From JAHJQQ01 sp963737555 (GTDB lineage: Bacteria; Pseudomonadota; Gammaproteobacteria; Thiohalobacterales; Thiohalobacteraceae): DNA of 64,000 nt. Below the pieces are notes generated by a model. The model did not search any database, was not told where the DNA came from, and saw nothing but the letters and a program-made list of their open reading frames with translations. The stretch spans positions 310,001-374,000 of the forward strand of contig CAVTTB010000008.1 in assembly GCA_963737555.1 (NCBI GenBank), read 5' to 3'. Below are positions 28,856 to 39,827 of the stretch, piece by piece (the first letter of the stretch is position 1; each line of letters begins with the position of its first letter). A program made the position numbers and the translations under genes.

Positions 28856-29746
28856 TCAGCCAAGCATGAGCGACACCCCAAGCAACAGCGGAGTCAGTAG
28901 GGTAACGGCCACATTCGCGGCCATATACTGCGGATGACCGCCAATCTGTTCTCCGTATTTCATCGCGCCCGACCAGGCAAAAAATGCCAGCGGCATCGGC
29001 AGCAGCGCGATGAGGCTCAAGGTCGGGAAGTAGTCCATCATCACGCACGCCGTAATCACCGCGACGGTGGCCAGCGCGAAACCGGCGTAGAGCCAATTGC
29101 TGCACTTCGTTCCATAGGCAATCGGAACATGCCGGCGGCCCACGCGGATGTCGGCCTGAATATCCGGGTATTGGTTCAGCAGCAAGAGATTGTTGACCAG
29201 GAAAAACGGCACGGCCGCAACTACCCAGGGCAACGGCGCATACGCCCCCGCCAACACAAAATACGTGCCTCCCACCATCAGAAATCCGAAACCGAGCCCC
29301 GGAGCGATCAAGCAGAGGAGCGGCCGCGTGTTGATCCATCCTGTGTAGGTCGTTATCAAGACCAGACCCGCCGCGCCGATCGGAATAATGCCCATCCCGC
29401 TGTGCCGAACAAAGAAAATCCCGATCGCCAGCGTGGCGATCAGTGACAGTCCGCCAACCGCGAAGACAGCACCCGCCGCGCCCGGATTGCCGGGCAGTGC
29501 CCCGCTGCCGCCGCTGAAGGGCGTGCGTGTGGTCGTCAGATCCAGCCCGCTTTTGAAATCGAGATACTCATTGAAGGTATTGACGCTGATGTGCGCCAGC
29601 AAGGCCCCGAGCAATGCCAGCGCCAGCAATTGAAAATTCACCGTGGCCTGATTCGCAACCACGGTACTGACGCCCAGAAATACGCAAACCGGAGTCAAGA
29701 CCAGGAAGGGTCCGCGCATGGATTGAATGATGGGTTTGAAGTTCAT
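28856..29746 (-). CDS. UbiA/MenA-family prenyltransferase
   Basis: 296 residues with eight or nine membrane helices. Two aspartate-rich motifs are present: NEYLDFKSGLD near residue 60 and NQYPDIQAD near residue 190, which bind magnesium-prenyl diphosphate. The first resembles MenA (1,4-dihydroxy-2-naphthoate prenyltransferase). Such enzymes attach polyprenyl tails to aromatic rings. There are no other quinone genes nearby, so the acceptor is unknown. It lies 51 bases downstream of the sigma-54 activator gene on the same strand. Confidence 0.8.
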   Translation of the reverse strand: MNFKPIIQSMRGPFLVLTPVCVFLGVSTVVANQATVNFQLLALALLGALLAHISVNTFNEYLDFKSGLDLTTTRTPFSGGSGALPGNPGAAGAVFAVGGLSLIATLAIGIFFVRHSGMGIIPIGAAGLVLITTYTGWINTRPLLCLIAPGLGFGFLMVGGTYFVLAGAYAPLPWVVAAVPFFLVNNLLLLNQYPDIQADIRVGRRHVPIAYGTKCSNWLYAGFALATVAVITACVMMDYFPTLSLIALLPMPLAFFAWSGAMKYGEQIGGHPQYMAANVAVTLLTPLLLGVSLMLG

Positions 29747-29797
29747 CGCTGGGGTACTGGTCTGAGTGTCTACCGTTTCAAGGCAGGTCCGGTTTTG

Positions 29798-31339
<1,542 letters not shown>

Positions 31340-31437
31340 GTATTGATCATACGCCGGAAAAACCGTGATATAGGACGGGATAACAACCGGATGATCTGGA
31401 TCAAATTCGAGGCATCGATCAATCAACGGCTTAGTGC

Positions 31438-31453
31438 GGGCACGCCTCTTGCC
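31438..31453 (+). promoter_or_regulatory. Sigma-54 (-24/-12) promoter for tauE-cysC
   Basis: GGGCACG-CCTC-TTGCC matches the consensus TGGCACG-N4-TTGC at all but one key base, with the GG and GC in correct register. It lies 40 bases upstream of the tauE start codon. Between it and the divergent activator gene are several GATCA/TGATC segments (near 31343, 31392, 31398 and 31416) that could be activator sites. Confidence 0.8.
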
Positions 31454-31492
31454 ACTGTTTGGGTAGGTAAACCAATAAGAGGAGTAACCATC

Positions 31493-32408
31493 ATGAACTC
31501 GCAAGCACTTGCCTTCGCCACCAGCTTTCCGCGCCTGCATGGCCGCCGCCTGCGTCTGTGGTTGTTCATGGTCGCCGGATCGATCGCCATTCTCGCCACC
31601 CAAGTGGTGATGCCGCAGTGGCACATCCTGCCGGGCAGTGCGGACTTCAATTACGGTGGCGCCGTCCTTGCCATTTTCTTCGCCGCGCTGCTGTGCGAGT
31701 TCGTCGACTCCAGTCTCGGCATGGGCTATGGCACCACCCTCACGCCGCTGCTGTTGTTGTTCGGTTACGAGCCGTTGCAGATCGTGCCTGCGGTGCTGCT
31801 GAGCGAATTGATCACCGGCCTGGCCGCCGGCGCCATGCACCAACGCGACGGCAACGTGGATTTCTTCCACGATGCCGCCGCGCGGCGCACCACGCTGTTG
31901 CTCGCATCGCTGAGCGCGGTCGGCGCGCTGGCGGCGGTGGCGCTGGCCATCCAGATATCCAAATTCTGGTTGGGGATGTTCATCACCGGCATCGTCATAT
32001 CCATGGGCGTGGTGATACTTGCCACGCGCCATCGGCAACTGCGTTACCGCACGGGCGGCATCGTCGCCATCGGCGCGGTGGCCGCGTTCAACAAAGGTTT
32101 GTCCGGCGGCGGCTACGGGCCGCTGGTGACCGCGGGTCAAGTGGTGTCGGGATTGCCGGCCAAGCGCGCCGTTGCCGTGACCTCGGTGGCGGAGTCGGTG
32201 ACCTGTCTGGTCGGTTTGCTCGGTTATCTCGCTCGTCGGCAAAACCCTGGCGTGGGACCTTGCCGTGCCACTGACGATGGGCGCGTTGCTGTCGGTACCC
32301 ATGGCCACCGTCACGATCCGTCATCTTCCCGAGCATGTCGTGCGCGGCCTGGTCGGTACAGTCACGGTGGTGCTGGGTGTGGTGGCGTTGTTGAAACTGG
32401 TCAGTTAA
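31493..32408 (+). CDS. TauE/SafE-family sulfite/anion exporter, one frameshift
   Basis: About 305 residues with eight or nine membrane helices; bridging a frameshift near 32240 restores the C-terminal helices (ending VLGVVALLKLVS). Family features include a long first helix, FVDSSLGMGYGTTLTPLLLL, and FNKGLSGGGYGPLVTAGQ. TauE/SafE proteins export sulfite, sulfoacetate or related anions. In a sulfite-oxidising cell, expelling toxic sulfite is a plausible role. GGAG at 31481-31484 precedes ATG 31493. It shares a sigma-54 promoter with cysC, 52 bases downstream. Confidence 0.82.
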
Positions 32409-32460
32409 ATCGAATATCTAATCTAAGCGAATATATTTCTGGAAGAGAGGAGTCAGCACG

Positions 32461-33132
32461 ATGGACGCACTATGGGCAACCAATATCACCTGGCACGAAG
32501 GGCACGTCAAACGCGAGGATCGCGAGCAACTGCTCGCCCAGACCGGCGCGACCGTCTGGTTCACCGGACTCAGCGGCTCCGGCAAGAGCACCATCGCCTT
32601 CACGCTCGAACACGCGTTGATCGAACGCGGTCGTCTGGCCTATGTGCTCGACGGCGACAATATCCGTCACGGCCTGAACAAGAACCTGGGCTTCAGCGCC
32701 GTCGATCGCGAAGAGAATATCCGTCGCATCGGCGAAGTCGCCAGACTGTTCGCGGATACCGGCGTGATCGCACTCACCAGCTTCATCAGCCCGTACCGCC
32801 AGGACCGCGATCTGGTGCGCCAGATGCATCGGCAGGACGGACTGCCCTTCATCGAAGTGCTGGTCGATGTCCCCATCGAGATCTGCGAAACGCGCGATCC
32901 CAAAGGCTTGTACAAAAAGGCGCGCGCCGCCTTGGCCGAAGGCAAGGGTATGGGCTTCACCGGCGTGGACGATCCGTACGAGCAGCCGCTGTCGGCCGAG
33001 ATCGTCATCCGCAATGATCGGACCACGCCTCAGGAGGCCGCCGCGCAAGTGATCGCGTATATGGAGTCGCGGGGCATGTTGCCCGCCGTGTCGCGCGGCT
33101 TGGATACACCCAGAAGACACCAGAGCGTGTAG
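32461..33132 (+). CDS. cysC: Adenylylsulfate (APS) kinase
   Basis: 223 residues, complete. The P-loop is GLSGSGKST (about residue 37), followed by the APS-binding stretch LDGDNIRHGLNKNLGFS and the FISPYRQDRDLVR segment. It phosphorylates APS to PAPS. Placed after an anion exporter under a sigma-54 promoter, it might link internal APS made by AprBA to sulfur assimilation or sulfation. The N-terminal HEGHVKREDRE is the usual extension of stand-alone CysC. Confidence 0.93.
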   Translation: MDALWATNITWHEGHVKREDREQLLAQTGATVWFTGLSGSGKSTIAFTLEHALIERGRLAYVLDGDNIRHGLNKNLGFSAVDREENIRRIGEVARLFADTGVIALTSFISPYRQDRDLVRQMHRQDGLPFIEVLVDVPIEICETRDPKGLYKKARAALAEGKGMGFTGVDDPYEQPLSAEIVIRNDRTTPQEAAAQVIAYMESRGMLPAVSRGLDTPRRHQSV

Positions 33133-33314
33133 TAACAGTTATGCATAAAAGCCGGGGGGCAGTCGGAGATCAATATGATCGGCTGAGATGCTCCCCGTTT
33201 CACCGGCACCGTCAGAGTCAGATGACGGTGCCGGTCAGTCCGCATTATCCGGACTGGACGTCCTCGCTGCAGTTCATTATAAGTATCGCATAACAAAAGC
33301 GAGGGGGTTGAGTC

Positions 33315-34470
33315 ATGTATTCCAACAGTATCAATACGCGTTCCATGCTCGCCGATTATCATATCGAGGGCATGATGCTGCGTTATAGCGTATTCATCCC
33401 CAAACTCTATAACTTCTGTAAGTCGCTCGGTTTCGAGCCGGGGCGCATCATGCCGTCGCGCGCCTTCTGTTCCGATGAAAGTCAGGGCTTCCCGATCATC
33501 CTGATCACCAAGCACTTTGGAACCTTCCCGTTCAATCATGGCCAAGTGGGTGGCGTCATCGCCACCGATCGTCACGGTCCGCATGCGGAACATGGCAAGG
33601 ATATGGTGATCATCCAGGCCAGCCATGTCGGCTATGATCCGGAAACGAAAACCTTCGGCACTTATCGGCGTCTGCAATGCGAGCAACATGATATGTCCGC
33701 CAATTGCGGCAAGATCGTGGCCGTGTTGGACTGGTACCAGCAGGAGTATCGCTTCGCGCAGGAAAATATTTATCTTGAATCCCATGACGGGGGGTTCTAT
33801 CTGATCATCGACAATCAGCTGCTCAACAATTCCCGACCCGAAGGTCTGTTCCTGAATATCGAGCGCATGGTGCAGCCGGACCTGGACGGCACCTTGCGCC
33901 CGACGCAATCCTTCAGCACCTCCAAATGCTATCCCGCGTCCACTCAATTGAAGGAGCTGTTCGGCGTGGATGCCTGGCAGAAAAATGCCCGCACGGAGAT
34001 CGGCGCGCATTTGCTGCCGGAGTTGTTCTGGTTCAAGCGTGAAGTAACGGGTGACGAGGAGGGCAAGGAACATCTGGAGCGTAATCTTCTCAAGCCGATG
34101 CCGTGGATCGTGACATCCGTTGCGCCGTTGCTGACGGCGGCTCAGGTCAATACGCAGGTCGAGTTCGATCGCACCTTCCGCACCATCGTCAAAGACCACA
34201 GTTATCGCGGCAAGAACGTGGTCTATCTGGCCGGACTCAATATCGACATCTCGCCGCAGCCCGGTCAATTGTTTCCGCTTGACCAAGTTCGTGCCGTGGG
34301 CGGCCTATATACAAGAGGCCAATGGCCACCATTACACGCTGGAACAGGCGGAGCTGATGGACCGGCTCAAGGCGCAGAGCGACGAAAATCCTGATCAGAT
34401 CGATCTGGAAAAGGCCATTACCGAAATGCGCCTGGCCGAGGAGATTCGCATCGCGCTGGCAGCGCCTTAG
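33315..34470 (+). CDS. Putative LCIB-like (beta/theta-type) carbonic anhydrase-like protein, one frameshift
   Basis: About 385 residues, soluble, no signal peptide. Three potential zinc-site elements occur in order: C-S-D (residues 52-54), the ASHVGYD segment (His104) and the SANCGKIVAVL segment (Cys131). The GGVIATD and FGTYRRLQ segments lie between or beside them. Order and spacing resemble the C-x-D / H / C site of LCIB/LCIC-type carbonic anhydrases, where the His stands in a PHIG-like motif and the last Cys in ACGA. The C-terminal 250 residues are not recognised. A frameshift near 34279 separates the last 64 residues. The gene precedes a hydrogenase-4-like complex. The carbonic anhydrase assignment is inference. 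GAGGGGG precedes ATG 33315. Confidence 0.5.
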
Positions 34471-34664
34471 GCGCGTATGCGGTGCGTCCGTGTTCGAGAT
34501 GTTGCGCATTGCATCTGTTCGCGATGTTGCGCATTGCATTTTTTAGCGATCCTGCGAGGGGTGATCTGAATAGACTGATGTGGCATAAATCCGTACAATC
34601 GCGGCTTCATCGCGTGTCCCCAGAAGTCAATAATATCTTACCAAATTATCATCAGGATAATTAC

Positions 34665-36689
34665 GTGCCGCTGGCCTTAGTCGAATTTGCCGTTGCCGCC
34701 GCGCTCTGCTCCGGGCTGCTCGCGCTGGTCCTGTACCGGTTCACCTCATTACAAAAGTATGTTGCCTTCGGCTTGCTTGGCATCTCGGGTTTGTCTGCCC
34801 TGCTCGGCGGCATTCAGGTCCTGCTCGCCAAATCGGTGCTGGTCGATGTCCTCATGATCGGTCTGCCGTGGCTGCACTGGCATCTGCGGCTGGATCCGCT
34901 GTCCGGTTTTTTCCTCGCCATCATCGGCATCGTCACGGTGGCCGTGTCCATCTATGGTCCCGCCTATGTGCGTGAATATGAGCACGGCAAACAGCCGCTG
35001 GCGGTACTGTCTTTGTTCACCGGGTTGTTTATCGCCGGCATGATGCTGGTGGTGTTGGCCGATGACGCGTACGCGTTCATGGTCGCCTGGGAATTGATGT
35101 CGCTGTCGAGTTACTTCCTGGTGTCCTATCAACACCAGCACGCGGCCAACCGGCGTGCTGCCTACCTTTATCTATTGATGGCGCATGTCGGCGGGCTGAC
35201 CATCATGCTCGGTTTCGGCGTGTTGGCGGCCTTCGGCGGCGGCTTGACCTTCGACATCATGCGCAGCGCCGAGCTGTCGCTGTTCTGGTCCTCGACGGCT
35301 TTCTGTCTGGCGTTGTTCGGTTTCGGCATGAAGGCGGGGCTGGTGCCGGTGCACGCGTGGCTGCCCGAGGCGCACCCGGTCGCGCCCTCGCATATCTCGG
35401 CGTTGATGAGTGGCGTGATGTTGAAGATCGCCCTCTATGGTCTGATCCGGTTTAGCTACGATCTGATCGGCGAGGTCCACTGGGGCTGGGGCTTCGGCAT
35501 GCTGATGCTGGGCGTGGCCTCCGGTCTGCTGGGCGTGCTGTACGCGATTGTGCAGACCGATCTGAAGCGGCTGCTGGCCTATTCGTCGGTGGAAAATATC
35601 GGCATCATTTTTATCGGCCTGGGCCTGTCGATGATTTTCGTCGGCTCTGGCCACCAGGAACTGGGTGCGCTGGGCCTGATTGCATCCCTCTATCACATTC
35701 TCAATCACGCCTTGTTCAAGAGCCTGTTGTTCCTCGGCGCGGGTGCCGTGTTGCAAAGCACCCATGAAGGCAATCTGGAACAGATGGGCGGGCTGATTCA
35801 TCGCATGCCGGTCACGGCCGTGTTGTTCCTGGTGGGGTGTATCAGTATCGCGGGCCTGCCGCCGTTCAATGGCTTCGTCTCCGAATGGCTGAGTTTCCAG
35901 ACGGCACTTCAGGCGCCGATTCTGCAAGATGGCGTGTTGCGCGCCTTCATCCCGGTGGCTGCCGCAGCCTTGGCCTTGACCGGTGCGTTGGCGGCAGCGG
36001 CGTTCGTGAAGACCTTCGGCGTGGCATTCCTGGGTGTGGCGCGCAGCCGGCATGCGCGTCAGGCGCACGAGGTTGCGCGCAGCATGCAGGTCGGCATGGG
36101 ACTGTTGGCGGCGCTGTGTCTGCTGTTCGGTATCTTCCCCACGACCACCATCGGCGTGATCGATGCCATCCCAGAGTTGTTATTCAATAAGGGTCTGCCC
36201 AGCGCGTCCGCCGAAGGCTGGCTGTGGCTGACGCCGATCGCACCGGAAGTTTCTTCCTACTCCGCACCGTTGGTCTTGATCGGTATCGCCCTGGCGTGGG
36301 GGCTCGGTTATGCGTTGCTGCACCCGCGTCGACGCGAGCACCCGGTGCGGCGCAGCGCGCCTTGGGATTGCGGCTTCGGTCCGGTCAACCCGCGCATGCA
36401 ATACACCTCGACCGCGTTCTCGATGCCGATTCGACGCATCTTCAAGCCGGTCTGGGATGTGCAAGAGCCGGTCGAGGAAACCCGCGATGCCAAACAGCCG
36501 CTGTTGCTGACCGGCATCCGCCACCAGATGCAGATCGGTGATCGCTCCTGGCCGGTCCTGTATGAACCTATTGCCCATTGGGTGCTGGTCGCGGCGCGCA
36601 AGATCGGCGGCATCCAGACCGGCAGTATCCGTACCTATCTGGCCTATTCGTTCTTCACGTTGCTGGTGTTGTTATGGCTGATTACCTAA
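34665..36689 (+). CDS. Hydrogenase-4-like proton-pumping subunit HyfB
   Basis: 674 residues from GTG 34665, preceded by AGGA; ATG 34578 is an alternative start. About 15 membrane helices of the antiporter-like NuoL/HyfB type, with the conserved WELMSLSSYFLVS, the lysine-containing HAWLPEAHPVAPSHISALMS and SLYHILNHALFKSLLFLGAG. The C-terminal tail after about residue 570 (WDCGFG and onward) is specific to HyfB/HycC rather than NuoL. Such subunits couple electron transfer to proton or ion movement. It begins a run of hyfB-C-E-F-G-I with overlapping ends. Its length matches typical HyfB. Confidence 0.88.
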   Translation: MPLALVEFAVAAALCSGLLALVLYRFTSLQKYVAFGLLGISGLSALLGGIQVLLAKSVLVDVLMIGLPWLHWHLRLDPLSGFFLAIIGIVTVAVSIYGPAYVREYEHGKQPLAVLSLFTGLFIAGMMLVVLADDAYAFMVAWELMSLSSYFLVSYQHQHAANRRAAYLYLLMAHVGGLTIMLGFGVLAAFGGGLTFDIMRSAELSLFWSSTAFCLALFGFGMKAGLVPVHAWLPEAHPVAPSHISALMSGVMLKIALYGLIRFSYDLIGEVHWGWGFGMLMLGVASGLLGVLYAIVQTDLKRLLAYSSVENIGIIFIGLGLSMIFVGSGHQELGALGLIASLYHILNHALFKSLLFLGAGAVLQSTHEGNLEQMGGLIHRMPVTAVLFLVGCISIAGLPPFNGFVSEWLSFQTALQAPILQDGVLRAFIPVAAAALALTGALAAAAFVKTFGVAFLGVARSRHARQAHEVARSMQVGMGLLAALCLLFGIFPTTTIGVIDAIPELLFNKGLPSASAEGWLWLTPIAPEVSSYSAPLVLIGIALAWGLGYALLHPRRREHPVRRSAPWDCGFGPVNPRMQYTSTAFSMPIRRIFKPVWDVQEPVEETRDAKQPLLLTGIRHQMQIGDRSWPVLYEPIAHWVLVAARKIGGIQTGSIRTYLAYSFFTLLVLLWLIT

Positions 36690-37630
36690 ACGCCTGGCTG
36701 CTGGCGCTGTTGCAGACGCTGCTGTTCGTCGCCAGCGCACCGTTGCTGGCGGGTTGGATCAAGGTCGTCAAATGCCGCTTGCAGAACCGCACGGCGCCGT
36801 CGCTGTTGCAGCCGTATGCGGATCTGCGCAAGCTGTTCTCGAAGAATCTGGTGATGGCCGAAAACGCCTCGTGGATCTTCCGCGCCGCCCCCTATATTTT
36901 GCTGGGTTCGACCATTCTCGCCGCGGCGGTGGTCCCGTTGGTCGCCGTGCGACTGCCGACGGCGGCGATCGCCGACGTGATCGTGCTGGTCGGTTTTTTT
37001 GCGTTGGGGCGTTTCTTTCTGGCCCTGGCCGCGATGGATATCGGCACCGCCTTCGGCGGCATGGGCTCGTCGCGTGATATGACCGTCGCCTCGCTGGCGG
37101 AGCCGGCGATGCTGATGGCGGTGTTTACCCTGGCCATGACCGCGAACAGCACCAATCTGTCGACCGCCGTGCAGTTCACGCTGGAAAGTGGTTTGGTGTT
37201 GCGACCGTCCTTCATCTTCATCACTGTTGGATTGATGATGGTAGCAGTGGCGGAGACCGGCCGTATCCCGATCGACAACCCGACCACCCATCTCGAATTG
37301 ACCATGCTGCACGAGGCGATGATCCTCGAATACAGCGCCCGTCACTTGGCCTTGATCGAGTGGGCGGCGCAGATCAAGTTCATGGTCTTCGGTGTGTTGA
37401 TCGCCAATATCTTCCTGCCCTGGGGCATTGCCACCGAATTCACGCCGCTGGCGCTGGCAACCGGCGCCTTCGCGATTGCACTGAAACTGCTGGTGCTGGT
37501 GGTCATACTGGCCATCTCCGAGACCATCGTCGCCAAGATGCGCCTGTTCAAAGCGCCTGAATATCTCAACATCGCCTATCTGCTGTGCCTGCTCGGCATG
37601 CTCAGCCACGTGATTCTGGAAGTGGGTTGA
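36674..37630 (+). CDS. Hydrogenase-4-like membrane subunit HyfC (NuoH-like)
   Basis: 318 residues with eight helices. NuoH/HyfC hallmarks include the FVASAPLLAGWIKVVKCRLQ opening, a RKLFSKNLVMAENASWIF loop, ETGRIPIDNPTTHLELTMLH and the acidic HEAMILEYS stretch. NuoH-type subunits join the soluble arm to the pump modules. It overlaps hyfB by 16 bases, indicating translational coupling. The family's acidic residues needed for ion transfer appear intact. Confidence 0.88.
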   Translation: MADYLNAWLLALLQTLLFVASAPLLAGWIKVVKCRLQNRTAPSLLQPYADLRKLFSKNLVMAENASWIFRAAPYILLGSTILAAAVVPLVAVRLPTAAIADVIVLVGFFALGRFFLALAAMDIGTAFGGMGSSRDMTVASLAEPAMLMAVFTLAMTANSTNLSTAVQFTLESGLVLRPSFIFITVGLMMVAVAETGRIPIDNPTTHLELTMLHEAMILEYSARHLALIEWAAQIKFMVFGVLIANIFLPWGIATEFTPLALATGAFAIALKLLVLVVILAISETIVAKMRLFKAPEYLNIAYLLCLLGMLSHVILEVG

Positions 37631-37678
37631 GACGATGATGCGTATGCAACCGGTCAGATCAGTAAGGCATAACCGTTC

Positions 37679-38359
37679 ATGAATAGCTTCGCGAATCTTA
37701 GCCTGTACGAACAGGCCATCATGATGCTGTCGGCCTTGGTGCTGTTCACCTCGTTCGCACTGCTGGCGCAGTCGCGCATGCTCAATATGATCAATGTGTT
37801 CGCTTGGCAGGGCGTGCTGCTGTCGGCCACCACGGCGTTGGTCGCCTTGGTCTCCGGCCAGCATCATCTGTATACCTCCGCGCTGCTCACCATGGTGCTC
37901 AAGGCCATGTTGATCCCTTATATACTGCGCCATCTCGTCATCCGTCTGGACATACACAGGGAAGTGGAGTCGGTGGTGCGCCCGGCCGTGGTGCTCATGT
38001 CCGGGGCCTCGCTGGTGGTGTTTTCCTACTGGGTCGCCTTGCCGATCGTACATTTGTCCACACTCATCACCCGCAACACGATCGCCGTGAGCATCGCCAT
38101 CGTGCTGTTGGGCATGTTGATGATCATTACCCGCAGCAAGGCGGTCTCGCAGGTGGTGGGTTTCATGTCCATGGAGAACGGCCTGTTCTTCGCCGCGGTG
38201 GTGTCCACCTACGGCATGCCGATGGTGGTTGAGCTGGGCGTTGCGTTCGACGTGCTGGTGGCCGCCATTCTGTTCGGTGTGTTCTTCTTCCAAATCCGCG
38301 CCTCGATCGACTCACTGGACGTGGACCGTCTCAATCGCCTGACGGAGACGGATAAGTGA
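37679..38359 (+). CDS. Hydrogenase-4-like membrane subunit HyfE
   Basis: 226 residues with six or seven helices. It matches HyfE, whose C-terminal part is NuoK-like: ATTALVALVSGQHHLYTSAL and later QVVGFMSMENGLFFAAVVST. It ends in overlap with hyfF (ATG 38356 lies inside its last codons). The gap of 48 bases from hyfC contains no gene; hyfD is absent, as in several reduced Hyf-like clusters. Confidence 0.85.
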   Translation: MNSFANLSLYEQAIMMLSALVLFTSFALLAQSRMLNMINVFAWQGVLLSATTALVALVSGQHHLYTSALLTMVLKAMLIPYILRHLVIRLDIHREVESVVRPAVVLMSGASLVVFSYWVALPIVHLSTLITRNTIAVSIAIVLLGMLMIITRSKAVSQVVGFMSMENGLFFAAVVSTYGMPMVVELGVAFDVLVAAILFGVFFFQIRASIDSLDVDRLNRLTETDK

Positions 38360-39825
38360 ATTTTGCCTTGGAATTTATGCTGGGGTTGCCGCTGTTCGGC
38401 GCCATCCTGCTGGGCGCGTTGGGCCACAGCCGTAAGGCCGGCTGGATAAATATTGGTTTCTGCGCCGCGAGCTTTGTCGCAACCGTGCTGCTGGCCTTGG
38501 ATGTGCTGGATCATGGCCCGCAGTTATTTCATGATCGGCTGTTCTATGTCGACGCCTTCAACGTCTACCTGCTGGTGTTGACCGCGTTTGTCGGCATGAC
38601 CACGGCGATTTTTTCGCGCCCGTACATGGAACATGAGAAACAACGTGGTCGCCTGAACAACCGACGCATGCAGTTGTATCACTCGATGTACCAGGGCTTT
38701 CTGTTCGCCATGCTGTTGTGCTTGTCCACCAACAATCTGGGCTTGCTGTGGGTGGCGATGGAGGGTGCGACCCTCGCCACGGTGTTATTGGTATCGCTGT
38801 ACCGCACCCCCGAGGCGGTCGAGGCGGCGTGGAAATATTTTATCCTCTGCGGCGTCGGTATCGCCCAGGCGCTGTTCGGCACGGTGCTGTTGTTCTTCGC
38901 CGCCGAGCGCATCATCGAGCATCGCGACGACGCCCTGCTGTGGAATGTATTGCACGAGAATGCGCACCTGATGGACCCGACGGTATTGTCGCTGGCGTTC
39001 GTGTTCCTGCTGGTGGGTTACGGTACCAAGGTGGGTCTGGTGCCCTTGCACAACTGGTTGCCGGATGCGCATTCCGAAGGTCCGACACCGATGTCGGCGG
39101 TGCTGTCGGGTCTGCTGTTGAACGTCGCCCTGTATGCCTTGGTGCGGGTGAAGATGTTGGTCGATGGTTCCTTGGATACCGAACTGGCCGGCCAGCTGAT
39201 GATGGGTTTCGGCATGGCGTCGTTCCTGGTCGCGAGTCTGTTCTTGCATCGGCAACGCGACATCAAACGCATGTTCAGTTACTCCTCCATTGAACACATG
39301 GGACTGATGACCTTTGCCTTCGGCCTCGGCGGTCCACTGGCGACCTTCGGCGCGCTGTTGCACATGACCGTGCATTCGCTGACCAAGTCGGCGATCTTCG
39401 TCACCGTCGGTCATGCCGCACATATCGCCGGTACGCAATCCATCGAGAAGATTCGCGGTCTGATCCACACGCAGCCCACGGTCGGCTGGGGCCTGTTGAT
39501 CGGCACCACGGCCATCGCCGGCTTTCCACCCTTCGGACTTTTCACCAGCGAGTTCCTGTTGCTCACCGCGACCATGAAGAGCTGGCCCTGGCTGACCTTG
39601 CCCCTGCTGGTCGGCCTGGTGGTTGCCTTTGCCGGCCTGTTCCGGCATCTGCATCCGATGGTTTATGGTGACAAGCCGGAAGGTCAGCTGGCCGTCAAAG
39701 CCAATATGTGGCCGGTGGCGATCCACCTGGCGCTGGTGTTGTGGCTGGGCCTGTCGATTCCTGAGTTCTTATCGCGCTGGTTTGATCAGGCAACGCTGTT
39801 GATCTCCGGCAGTTCATGGTTGTGA
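38356..39825 (+). CDS. Hydrogenase-4-like proton-pumping subunit HyfF
   Basis: 489 residues, about 14 helices; a second antiporter-like (NuoN/HyfF-type) module. It contains WVAMEGATLATVLLVSLYRT, KVGLVPLHNWLPDAHSEGPT with its conserved lysine and histidine, and LLHMTVHSLTKSAIFVTVGH. It overlaps hyfE upstream and hyfG downstream. With HyfB it gives the complex two pump modules, as in hydrogenase 4 rather than hydrogenase 3. No frameshift. Confidence 0.87.
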   Translation: MNFALEFMLGLPLFGAILLGALGHSRKAGWINIGFCAASFVATVLLALDVLDHGPQLFHDRLFYVDAFNVYLLVLTAFVGMTTAIFSRPYMEHEKQRGRLNNRRMQLYHSMYQGFLFAMLLCLSTNNLGLLWVAMEGATLATVLLVSLYRTPEAVEAAWKYFILCGVGIAQALFGTVLLFFAAERIIEHRDDALLWNVLHENAHLMDPTVLSLAFVFLLVGYGTKVGLVPLHNWLPDAHSEGPTPMSAVLSGLLLNVALYALVRVKMLVDGSLDTELAGQLMMGFGMASFLVASLFLHRQRDIKRMFSYSSIEHMGLMTFAFGLGGPLATFGALLHMTVHSLTKSAIFVTVGHAAHIAGTQSIEKIRGLIHTQPTVGWGLLIGTTAIAGFPPFGLFTSEFLLLTATMKSWPWLTLPLLVGLVVAFAGLFRHLHPMVYGDKPEGQLAVKANMWPVAIHLALVLWLGLSIPEFLSRWFDQATLLISGSSWL

Positions 39826-39827
39826 GC

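Noticed and set aside
34665..36689. DabB-type bicarbonate pump subunit
   Set aside because: The protein has the HyfB-specific C-terminal tail and lies in a six-subunit Hyf-like operon. No DabA (DUF2309) gene is present.
36686..38293. Long open frame (about 535 codons) on the minus strand opposite hyfC/hyfE
   Set aside because: Its product is extremely rich in His, Gln, Arg and Gly, typical of the antisense of GC-rich membrane genes. The plus strand encodes clear HyfC, HyfE and HyfF.
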